A stretch of 64,000 nucleotides of DNA from positions 2,485,026 through 2,549,025 of the forward strand of contig NZ_CP042243.1 in the NCBI RefSeq assembly GCF_008152325.1, read 5' to 3'. The notes under the pieces are model-generated. The model was given only the letters and a program-made list of their open reading frames with translations, was not told the origin of the DNA and made no database searches. This DNA comes from Crassaminicella thermophila (GTDB lineage Bacteria > Bacillota > Clostridia > Peptostreptococcales > Thermotaleaceae). Made by a program: the position numbers and the translations under genes. Shown here piece after piece: positions 52,022 through 59,048 of this stretch; position 1 is the first letter of the stretch; each line of letters begins with the position of its first letter.

Positions 52022-52733
52022 CTTTGTCACACCTTTTTATTTTTTCTTCATATTGTCTTTCTGCTTCTGACTTTCTAAGATAAGTTGGTAAAAGTTCATA
52101 GCAATTTTTAAGATTACCTTCTTTCGCTTTTTGCAATGCAAGCTCTGCAATAGAAGCAGCCTTTGGCATCTTCATACTATTAGGTGCAAACAACACTCTA
52201 TCCTTAAGCTTTTCTATTAAATATATTTTATTAGTAGCTACTCCATCACCTAAAAATATAACTTTTTCAGGTCTTTGCATCAATTTATCTACTAATTCTT
52301 CAATAGATACAGCCATGTGCTCTTCAATCATACTTAGGTTTCCATTATCCCACTTATATACAGCTGTATATACTTGATTTCTTCTAGCATCCAAAATTGG
52401 GCATATCAAACCATGAGAAAAGGCAACATTAAATGCTAATGCATCTAGTGTGGATATTCCTATCACAGGAATATTCATAGCATGTGAAAGTCCCTTTGCA
52501 GTAGCTACACCAATTCTAATTCCTGTAAACGAACCAGGTCCTTCTGCTACTGCAACTACATCTATATCTTTCATTGTCAATTCACAACTTTCTAAAACTT
52601 CTTCGATCATAGGCATCAACTTTTGAGAATGTGTTCTCTTATGATTTATTGTATACTCACCAATTAATTTATCATCATCCATCACTGCTACTGAAGCAAC
52701 AATAGATGAAGTGTCAAAAGCTAATATCTTCAT
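52002..52733 (-). CDS. tsaB: tRNA threonylcarbamoyladenosine biosynthesis protein TsaB
   Basis: Inactive ASKHA paralogue that pairs with TsaD for t6A formation. The 243-residue protein starts MKILAFDTSSIVASVAVMDD and has HSQKLMPMIEEVLESC, VAVAEGPGSFTGIRIGVATAKGLSHAMNIPVIGISTLDALAFN, the YeaZ signature. Its ATG overlaps the tsaE stop by 4 nt and its end overlaps rimI. The TsaD partner gene is about 8 kb away at 43.4-44.5 kb. Confidence 0.96.
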   Translation of the reverse strand: MKILAFDTSSIVASVAVMDDDKLIGEYTINHKRTHSQKLMPMIEEVLESCELTMKDIDVVAVAEGPGSFTGIRIGVATAKGLSHAMNIPVIGISTLDALAFNVAFSHGLICPILDARRNQVYTAVYKWDNGNLSMIEEHMAVSIEELVDKLMQRPEKVIFLGDGVATNKIYLIEKLKDRVLFAPNSMKMPKAASIAELALQKAKEGNLKNCYELLPTYLRKSEAERQYEEKIKRCDKDGACEG

Positions 52734-53185
52734 ATGTTTTTCAACTCCTCTATGATTCGATGAAAATGCTCACCGCTTCCTTTTAGCTCTATTTCTCGTG
52801 TATTTTCATCAATCTTTTTTATATGAATCCATAAATGTTTCTTAGGAATCAGCTCTTCTATTCGTGATGCCCACTCAATTAGGCATACACCTTCACCATA
52901 AAAATATTCTTCGTATCCTAAATCTTCCATATCCTCAATGCTCGAAATTCTATATACGTCAAAATGATATAATGAAAGACGTCCTTCATACTCATGAATA
53001 ATTGTAAAAGTAGGACTTGTTACACAATCTTCTACTCCAAGACCTTTTGCAATAGCCTTAGATAAAGTTGTTTTTCCTGCTCCTAAATCTCCTGTTAAGC
53101 AAACAACATCCCCACTTCTTAATAATGTCCCTAACTTATAACCTAAATTATATGTTTTTTTCTCATCATCACTTCGTATCTTCAT
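52730..53185 (-). CDS. tsaE: tRNA threonylcarbamoyladenosine biosynthesis ATPase TsaE
   Basis: P-loop ATPase of the t6A complex. The 151-residue protein has Walker A GDLGAGKTTLSKAIAKGLG, then VTSPTFTIIHEYEGRLSLYHFDVYRI and the YGEGVCLIEWASRIEELIP motif with the conserved Trp-Ala. It is the first gene of a tight three-gene operon with tsaB and rimI. Confidence 0.96.
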   Translation of the reverse strand: MKIRSDDEKKTYNLGYKLGTLLRSGDVVCLTGDLGAGKTTLSKAIAKGLGVEDCVTSPTFTIIHEYEGRLSLYHFDVYRISSIEDMEDLGYEEYFYGEGVCLIEWASRIEELIPKKHLWIHIKKIDENTREIELKGSGEHFHRIIEELKNI

Positions 53186-53254
53186 CGCTACACCTCTATA
53201 ACTGTATTCTATCCAAAATCATACACTCATTATATATTTTCTCAAAAAATGCTG

Positions 53255-53287
53255 CAAGGGCAAAGCGATAAAAACACTTGCCCTTTA
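53255..53287 (-). terminator. Hairpin after the Spo0E-like gene
   Basis: AAGGGCAAAG (from 53257) pairs with the TTGCCCTTT around 53278-53286. The minus-strand tail is not strongly T-rich until GCATTTTTTG, so a partial terminator. Confidence 0.5.
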
Positions 53288-53297
53288 AAAAATAATT

Positions 53298-53468
53298 CTA
53301 TTTATTCTTTTTAATCCATTCATAATAAGATAGGATTAACTGATCCATCTCCTCACTTATATTTATTAATTCTTTATCTACTTGCATTTCTTTTTGAATT
53401 ATTAAACGATTTAATTTTTCCCTACACTCATTCATTGCATCCATTAGTTCATTTTTCTTTTGTAACAT
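53298..53468 (-). CDS. Spo0E-like aspartyl-phosphate phosphatase
   Basis: A 56-residue two-helix peptide from the ATG at 53468 (AAGGAGG site); an upstream in-frame start at 53489 lies in the leader. The sequence KKNELMDAMNECREKLNRLI...ISEEMDQLILSYYEW matches the Spo0E fold, with SEEMD at the place of the conserved SxxLD motif. Spo0E proteins remove phosphate from Spo0A and so delay sporulation. Monocistronic. The residue change L to M in the motif is conservative. Confidence 0.82.
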   Translation of the reverse strand: MLQKKNELMDAMNECREKLNRLIIQKEMQVDKELINISEEMDQLILSYYEWIKKNK

Positions 53469-53489
53469 TATACCCAATACCTCCTTCAA

Positions 53490-53690
53490 TTAATATATAT
53501 AAATCTCTATAGCATTTCTATAGTACATTTTTACCAAATTTCAACAATTCTATCTATTATTTGACAAACTCTATATTCCCCCCTATCCTTAGTATAGCAC
53601 ATATGTTCGATTAATAAGTATATATTACATTAAGTTTATAAAAATTTTCTATCTATTTTCTCTTAATATATCATTAAACACATATAAAAA
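53490..53690. other. AT-rich leader of the Spo0E-like gene
   Basis: No reading frame or recognised RNA is visible; AT-rich sequence upstream of the sporulation gene. Confidence 0.4.
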
Positions 53691-53711
53691 GACAAGGGAT
53701 TATCCCTTGTC
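53691..53711 (-). terminator. Terminator of the chemoreceptor gene
   Basis: GACAAGGGAT (53691-53700) and ATCCCTTGTC (53702-53711) pair over the stop region; the minus strand then reads TTTTTATATG. Confidence 0.8.
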
Positions 53712-55698
53712 ATATATTAAACCTATTTACTATTTCCATTAATCCTTCTGCTACTGAACTTAAGTTTTGGGCTTTAGACGCCACTCCTTCTGATGATGAA
53801 GTCAATTCTTCGGAGGATGCTGCTACTTCTTCCGCAGCCGCAGAGTTTTCCTCTGTTACAGCACTTACCTGTTCTGCCATTTCCATAACAATATCCGTAG
53901 ATTTTACAATTTCGTCCATGACATCGTAGGTTTTCTTCATAATAGGAGCAATATTTCCTATGGATGATAATATTTCTCCAAAAGTTTTTTCAGTGTTTTC
54001 AACAAATTTCGTCTGTTCTATTATGAATGTTTCTACTTCATTTGATGTAGTAATTACTTCATTAGTATCTGCATTTATTGTTGATACAAGTTTAGTTATT
54101 TCATCAGTAGATTTACCTGTTTGTTCTGAAAGTTTTCTTATTTCCTCTGCTACTACTGCAAAGCCCCTGCCATCTTCTCCAGCCCTCGCTGCTTCTATAG
54201 CTGCATTGAGTGCCAATAAATTCGTCTGCTCAGATATATCAGATATGATATCTGTAATGCCTCTAATTTCTTTTACTGAACTTGTAAGATTTCCTACTTT
54301 TCCAACTACTAGTTTAAAGGCTTTTTTAATTTCTTCTATTGATTTTACCAGTTTATCCATTTCTTCTTTTCCTATATTTGCTTTATTTTCTGCATCCTCA
54401 GTTTCACTTTTTACATTTTGAAGCTCTTTATATACATTCTCAATATTATTTGTCAACTCAGATAATGAAGTTACAATCTCTGTTAAATCCTGTGCCTGAC
54501 TTATTGCTCCATCCGCTACCTGCTGCATTGTAGTAGCCAATTCTTCAGATGATACAGTCATTTCTTTAGATGTTTCTACCAAAAAGTCTGAGTTTTTACT
54601 TACTTCATTTGATTTTTCTTTTATATTTTCTATAACTTTTGTAAGTGAATTTTGCATTGTTTTAAGTGATTTTGCCAAACTTCCTGTTTCATCTTTTCTT
54701 TTTAAAAATTTATCAGGTAATTCTTTAGTTAAATCTAAAGCAGCAATTGTCTCTGCATGTTTAATTGCTAAAATAATCGGATTTGCTAATGAATTGCCAA
54801 TAAAGAAACTAATAAATATTCCTATTATTAAAATAATTATCAATATTGTACTCATTGATTTTTGTAATTTTGGTATTGCTGATAACACTTCACTCTTATC
54901 TTCTGTAACAACCATTATCCAATTTGTTCCTTCTATCGGTGTATAGGCATTATATAAGTCTTTATTATTAAATGTATAACTTCCAATACCTGTTTTATTT
55001 GCAATCATTGTTTTAAACATTTCTGCTAATGGTTCAAATTTTTTATTGTTTTTTGCTTCTTCTATAGGGTTTTGTTGTTTTAAAACTCTATCTTTATCCT
55101 TATGTGCTACTATAACCCCTTTATCGTTTATGATGTAAGCATATCCAGTCTGTCCATAAGACATATCTCCTGTGATATTGCTCAAAGCATTTCCATCTTT
55201 ACGACCAATTAAAACACCTACAATTTTTCCGTCTTTTTTTATTGGTGCAGCATACATTAATACAGGCTGATTTGTAACTCTGCTTATAAGAATATCGGAC
55301 ACGTTTGTTTCTCCATTGAAAGCTTTCTTCACATATTCTCTGTTCCCTAGGTTTGCTGTTTTACCATCATTATAATATGCTGTACCATCAGGATAAACAA
55401 CACCTAAAGCAAGAAAATTTGTTTTTTTTATTAGTCTTTGTAATACAGGACGCTGTAGTTCCAAATCCATGCTTGCTATATCTTCTATTCCCGCAATAAC
55501 TTCTAATATTCTTTTTTGAGTATCGATACGACTACGAGTAACTTTTACTCCTTCTTTTACTAATGCACTCAAAGATTCCTCTGCTTTTTCTGCAACTACA
55601 TTTTTTACTATATCTAATGAAAAATATCCTAATATTGAAGATGCTAGGACCAATAAAATAACAAAACTAATAATAATTTTTGTTTTAATACTATTCAC
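53710..55698 (-). CDS. Methyl-accepting chemotaxis protein with dCache ligand domain
   Basis: A 662-residue membrane receptor. One transmembrane helix (residues 7-29), an outside dCache-type domain (about 35-275; [37 protein letters not shown] and [20 protein letters not shown]), a second helix at 278-300 and a HAMP linker come first. The signalling domain has the conserved hairpin tip [41 protein letters not shown]. dCache domains often bind amino acids or organic acids, which would suit a histidine/amino-acid fermenter, but the ligand is unknown. No chemotaxis operon genes are adjacent. No C-terminal NWETF-type tether is seen. Confidence 0.94.
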   Translation of the reverse strand: MNSIKTKIIISFVILLVLASSILGYFSLDIVKNVVAEKAEESLSALVKEGVKVTRSRIDTQKRILEVIAGIEDIASMDLELQRPVLQRLIKKTNFLALGVVYPDGTAYYNDGKTANLGNREYVKKAFNGETNVSDILISRVTNQPVLMYAAPIKKDGKIVGVLIGRKDGNALSNITGDMSYGQTGYAYIINDKGVIVAHKDKDRVLKQQNPIEEAKNNKKFEPLAEMFKTMIANKTGIGSYTFNNKDLYNAYTPIEGTNWIMVVTEDKSEVLSAIPKLQKSMSTILIIILIIGIFISFFIGNSLANPIILAIKHAETIAALDLTKELPDKFLKRKDETGSLAKSLKTMQNSLTKVIENIKEKSNEVSKNSDFLVETSKEMTVSSEELATTMQQVADGAISQAQDLTEIVTSLSELTNNIENVYKELQNVKSETEDAENKANIGKEEMDKLVKSIEEIKKAFKLVVGKVGNLTSSVKEIRGITDIISDISEQTNLLALNAAIEAARAGEDGRGFAVVAEEIRKLSEQTGKSTDEITKLVSTINADTNEVITTSNEVETFIIEQTKFVENTEKTFGEILSSIGNIAPIMKKTYDVMDEIVKSTDIVMEMAEQVSAVTEENSAAAEEVAASSEELTSSSEGVASKAQNLSSVAEGLMEIVNRFNI

Positions 55699-55803
55699 TA
55701 TTAACCATCCTCTCTTATCTTAGTTTTGCGTCCATGTATTTTAACTTACTTAAAATGTTATTTTGTAAAAATTCGACATAAATACTATTTTCCCTTTATA
55801 AAT

Positions 55804-55902
55804 TTATACATAAAATGACAGTGTGACAGGGGACGGTTCCCTGTCACTATTCTTATATTTTCTCTTTTCTGCAATAATCCTTTCATCTTGAATTCTTTTC
55901 AT
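55804..55902 (-). pseudogene. Truncated gene start interrupted by a REP-like palindrome
   Basis: An ATG at 55902 behind GGGAGG opens 32 codons: MKRIQDERIIAEKRKYKNS and then residues encoded by the 25-nt palindrome at 55823-55847, ending at TAA. The first 19 residues resemble the start of small clostridial membrane proteins of the DUF6773 type (QDERI...RKINS), but the rest of the gene is gone. The palindrome is at the point where homology stops. This is a broken remnant; the family assignment is tentative. Confidence 0.45.
55823..55847. repeat. REP-like palindrome, full copy 1
   Basis: A 25-nt unit: stem GTGACAGGG, loop GACGGTT, stem CCCTGTCAC. Identical to the unit at 57952-57976. The loop is asymmetric, which gives the element a direction, as with REP sequences. 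Confidence 0.85.
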
Positions 55903-56079
55903 TATATCATTCCTCCCAAAAGATATCATTTAAAGTTTTACCAAACTCTTTACATATAGCAATACATAGCTTAATGTAAATTATATATTGCATTATATAA
56001 ATTATATTTTGCATTTAAAACAAAAAAATCACAGTAGACTAAATTGTCACTGTAATTTTTCTCAATTATAATGATTTCA
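55903..56079. other. AT-rich gap downstream of the 406-residue gene
   Basis: The stretch contains only the ribosome site of the truncated remnant, a short AGTGACAATTTAGT-like hairpin near 56031-56055 (CACAGTAGACTAAATTGTCACTGT arms) and AT-rich sequence. No other gene is seen. Confidence 0.4.
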
Positions 56080-57300
56080 TTAACTATCATAAATAATTAT
56101 ACAACTATTATAAATTTTACAGGTTCCAGTATATTTAGTAGTATTATTATCTTTAGCATCTATAATATAAACAAACTCAAAATAATTATCTTCTTCATCT
56201 TCAATCCATTGAGTAGTAATAAAATATCTATCATTTATAAATTCTTCCACAAATACATTTTTATCATTTTTAAAACACAAATTATAATCACAATTATAAA
56301 TTCCTCTAAGCCTAATATAATCATCTGATTCTATTATTTCATATATCCTATCACCATAACACAAATTTCCTGTAATTTCTTTATGGTCTATTTCACACAA
56401 AACTATAGACTCAAAATTTAATTTATTTACTGCATATTTCTTTTCAATCTGAGTTTCAAAGTCCTTTTCTCTAAAATATATATTATCTTCATCCATCTCT
56501 ATATATCTTACCCACCCGTTTAAATATCTTCTTTTTATTTCTTTAAAAGGTATATTTTCTTCTCCATCTTTGATAGCTTCTACAAAATCATCTACACTAA
56601 TTACATACAATGCTTCTATAGCTGTAACCAAATCTTTATTTAATTTATTTTCTTTTATTTCATCATAAACATCTTCATATTCATAATCACTCATGTAGAC
56701 TTCATTAAAAATTAAATATTCTTTATTTTTATGTAAAAATATAGGAAGCAACTCAAGTAATCCATGTACTACCGAAATTCCATTTACTATTTTTAAATCC
56801 TTTATAATATATATTTTATCTTTTATCAAATCGCACAAATAAAGAAAATTATGATACCCTTTCTCTTTATATCGCATATACTCTTTCGCATACATTTCAT
56901 CTACATCTGTAAAAAACATAAAATAACGACTGTTAATAATTATTGGAATTGAAGTCACTTCCTCATTGACTTTAAAGCAATGCTTTGATTTAATCTTTTT
57001 AGATTTTTTACATAATACATCTACTTCTACTCTATTTCTAAAATTCATCTTGATTATAATAATATCTTGTCCAATGACATAAGTATGCTGACTATAAAAT
57101 TCTGATTCTAAAATTTCATAATTATATATTTCTTCTACTGTATCCGTTTCGACTATATAATTATTCATACTATAATAATATTTATTGTTCACTTTGTTAT
57201 TTTTAATAAATATTATCTCTCCATCTTCAAAATCTAATATTTCAGTCTCTGAACCCGTATACTTTCTAATATCAATAATACTTAAATCTTTTTTATTCAT
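56080..57300 (-). CDS. Hypothetical protein, 406 residues
   Basis: A long AT-rich frame with ATG at 57300 behind GAGGAAAA. The protein is hydrophilic, with alternating aromatic and charged short strands (YYYSMNNYIVETDTVEEIYNY, FEIKRRYLNGWVRYIEMDEDNIYFREKDFETQIEKKYAV) that suggest a mostly beta, possibly propeller-like, fold. No signal peptide, membrane segment or catalytic motif is visible. I do not recognise the family. It lies between two REP-like palindrome copies, with the creatininase-GNAT chimera upstream. Low GC and isolation fit an accessory gene. Confidence 0.6.
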   Translation of the reverse strand: MNKKDLSIIDIRKYTGSETEILDFEDGEIIFIKNNKVNNKYYYSMNNYIVETDTVEEIYNYEILESEFYSQHTYVIGQDIIIIKMNFRNRVEVDVLCKKSKKIKSKHCFKVNEEVTSIPIIINSRYFMFFTDVDEMYAKEYMRYKEKGYHNFLYLCDLIKDKIYIIKDLKIVNGISVVHGLLELLPIFLHKNKEYLIFNEVYMSDYEYEDVYDEIKENKLNKDLVTAIEALYVISVDDFVEAIKDGEENIPFKEIKRRYLNGWVRYIEMDEDNIYFREKDFETQIEKKYAVNKLNFESIVLCEIDHKEITGNLCYGDRIYEIIESDDYIRLRGIYNCDYNLCFKNDKNVFVEEFINDRYFITTQWIEDEEDNYFEFVYIIDAKDNNTTKYTGTCKIYNSCIIIYDS

Positions 57301-57330
57301 ATTTTTCCTCCACTGCTTTATCAGCCAAAA

Positions 57331-57343
57331 GGGACGGTTAACC
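57331..57343. repeat. REP-like partial copy
   Basis: GGGACGGTTAACC keeps the GGGACGGTT centre of the full palindrome but lacks the outer arms. It lies in the short gap between the 406-residue gene and the chimera. Confidence 0.5.
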
Positions 57344-57412
57344 TACTATTATCTATTAATAATACTTCTTCTCTCAAACAGTATACATTATTACCTTACC
57401 CCTTATTATAAA

Positions 57413-58819
57413 TTAATCAATTAGTAACCCCATGCTTATAGAATCATAAAATATTCCATTTATATAAAAATCTCTTTTAAGAATACCTTCTTTCTTAAAA
57501 CCATACTTCTCATACAATTTGATTGCATTTTCATTATCAGTTCTAACTCGTAAATTCATTTTTCTAATGATTCCTGTTTGTTTCGCCCATTCAATCAGAA
57601 ATTCAAAAAGAAAACTTCCAATCCCTAACCCCCAATGAGATTTTCTTACGGTTACTCCAATTTCCCCAACATGTCTTACTCTGACTCTATCACCACCCCT
57701 AAAAACAATCAAACCTACAATTTCATCATCAAGTAATGCTATTATCATTATTGAATTATCTTTGCAATTTATTGATTCAATACTTTCCCTTTCTTTTTCA
57801 GTAGTTATCGCTATTTCATTCTCTCCAAATGTTAAAAAATCCGATTCCCCAGCTATAACAGTCTTATAATTTGCTGTTTTTTCTGCATCCTCTGAAGTAG
57901 CCTTTCTTATAATCAGTTTATTCCCATTCCTTAATATTATTTCTTTCATATGTGACAGGGGACGGTTCCCTGTCACTATATTACTTGTTCTAAAAAATGG
58001 ATTATTATAAAGAAAATGATGTTCATATATTTGATAATTATCTCTTATAATAAAAGCCCTTATTGCTTCAAATAACGTTTGTGTCATCCAATCATTTAAT
58101 AATTCCCCTAGTTTAGCACTTGCTATTTTGGGATACCCCATATGTCCAAAGCCTTTAATTTTTTCTGATACTTTTTCTGGACATACCATATCCTCATGAT
58201 TAATACATATATCTGGTTGTTCAGGATAACTTGCTTTAACTAACCTGCTTTTTATATCCAACATATTAGAAGTCTCAATCCATCCTGCATGGAAATCATT
58301 TGGATATTTATTGAGTAATTTTTCTATTTCATGATCATGTCTTATATTCAGTCTCAATTTTTCATTAGAAAAAATTGCGCCCATAGGAGAAAATGCACAT
58401 ACTCCATATTTAGTATTAATTTCATCACAGGCTTCTTCAATTGCTATAAGATGCTTTGGTTCTGCATGACCAGCTATTATTACTATATTTTTCATTCCCC
58501 AATTAACTACATTTTCTATTACCTCATATGCTACTCTTTTTATTGTATCTTGTTTTAAGTGAAGATTACCGGGAAAACCGACTATATTACCATATCCAAA
58601 TGGTAATGGTGGCATAATCAAAAACTCATAGTCGCTAAACTCATCCTCCAATAATTTTATCGTTTCTTCTTCCCATTGCTTTGATTGAAATACATCAACA
58701 CCTAAGGGTAAGTGTTTACCATGTTCCTCTATTGGTGCAAAAGTAATAAACATAACTGCCTTTTCCTTGTCAATCATCTCTAACTCTTCCCATGTGATTT
58801 CCATAATGCTCTTACTCAT
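57413..58819 (-). CDS. Creatininase-family protein fused in frame to a GNAT acetyltransferase through a REP-like palindrome
   Basis: A 468-residue chimera. Residues 1 to about 270 are a creatininase-family amidohydrolase: FITFAPIEEHGKHLPLGVD with the metal-binding Glu-His, PPLPFGYGNIVGFPGN and HAGWIETSNML. The usual NGHGGN is replaced by AGHAEPKH. Residues 282-290 (VTGNRPLSH) are encoded exactly by the 25-nt palindrome at 57952-57976. A Met at 291 then opens a full GNAT domain (IIRKATSEDAEK, RKSHWGLGIGSFLFEFLIEWAK, RVRTDNENAIKLYEKYGFKKEG). Two formerly separate genes seem to have been joined. The GNAT part has no ribosome site of its own, so it may depend on read-through. Confidence 0.8.
   Translation of the reverse strand: MSKSIMEITWEELEMIDKEKAVMFITFAPIEEHGKHLPLGVDVFQSKQWEEETIKLLEDEFSDYEFLIMPPLPFGYGNIVGFPGNLHLKQDTIKRVAYEVIENVVNWGMKNIVIIAGHAEPKHLIAIEEACDEINTKYGVCAFSPMGAIFSNEKLRLNIRHDHEIEKLLNKYPNDFHAGWIETSNMLDIKSRLVKASYPEQPDICINHEDMVCPEKVSEKIKGFGHMGYPKIASAKLGELLNDWMTQTLFEAIRAFIIRDNYQIYEHHFLYNNPFFRTSNIVTGNRPLSHMKEIILRNGNKLIIRKATSEDAEKTANYKTVIAGESDFLTFGENEIAITTEKERESIESINCKDNSIMIIALLDDEIVGLIVFRGGDRVRVRHVGEIGVTVRKSHWGLGIGSFLFEFLIEWAKQTGIIRKMNLRVRTDNENAIKLYEKYGFKKEGILKRDFYINGIFYDSISMGLLID
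57952..57976. repeat. REP-like palindrome, full copy 2, inside a reading frame
   Basis: Stem GTGACAGGG, loop GACGGTT, stem CCCTGTCAC, identical to the copy at 55823-55847. It is read through in frame as VTGNRPLS(H) in the creatininase-GNAT chimera. Confidence 0.88.
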
Positions 58820-58935
58820 AAGCGTTTCCCCCTTTCAAAAATTTAATTATCATTTCTATTTAAATAATAAACTTTCCTGTAAGGGTAAAGTCAATTTATT
58901 GTTATTAATTTATACAAGTTCAAGTTTAATTTGAA

Positions 58936-58951
58936 GAACTGTCCCCTGTCA
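58936..58951. repeat. REP-like half copy
   Basis: GAACTGTCCCCTGTCA is the reverse complement of the first 16 nt of the unit with one change (G to A in the loop). The second arm is missing. It lies in the leader between the chimera and the helicase gene. Confidence 0.6.
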
Positions 58952-59048
58952 TTTATTTATTATTAAATCTATAATAGTAAACTTAAACCTTAACATATAT
59001 ATGAAATCATTTAGATATTAAACTTTATAAATAGATTTTAACTCCTTT

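Noticed and set aside
55823-55847. Intrinsic terminator
   Set aside because: The stem has no U-tract on either strand and the identical unit occurs inside a reading frame, so it is a dispersed repeat rather than a terminator.
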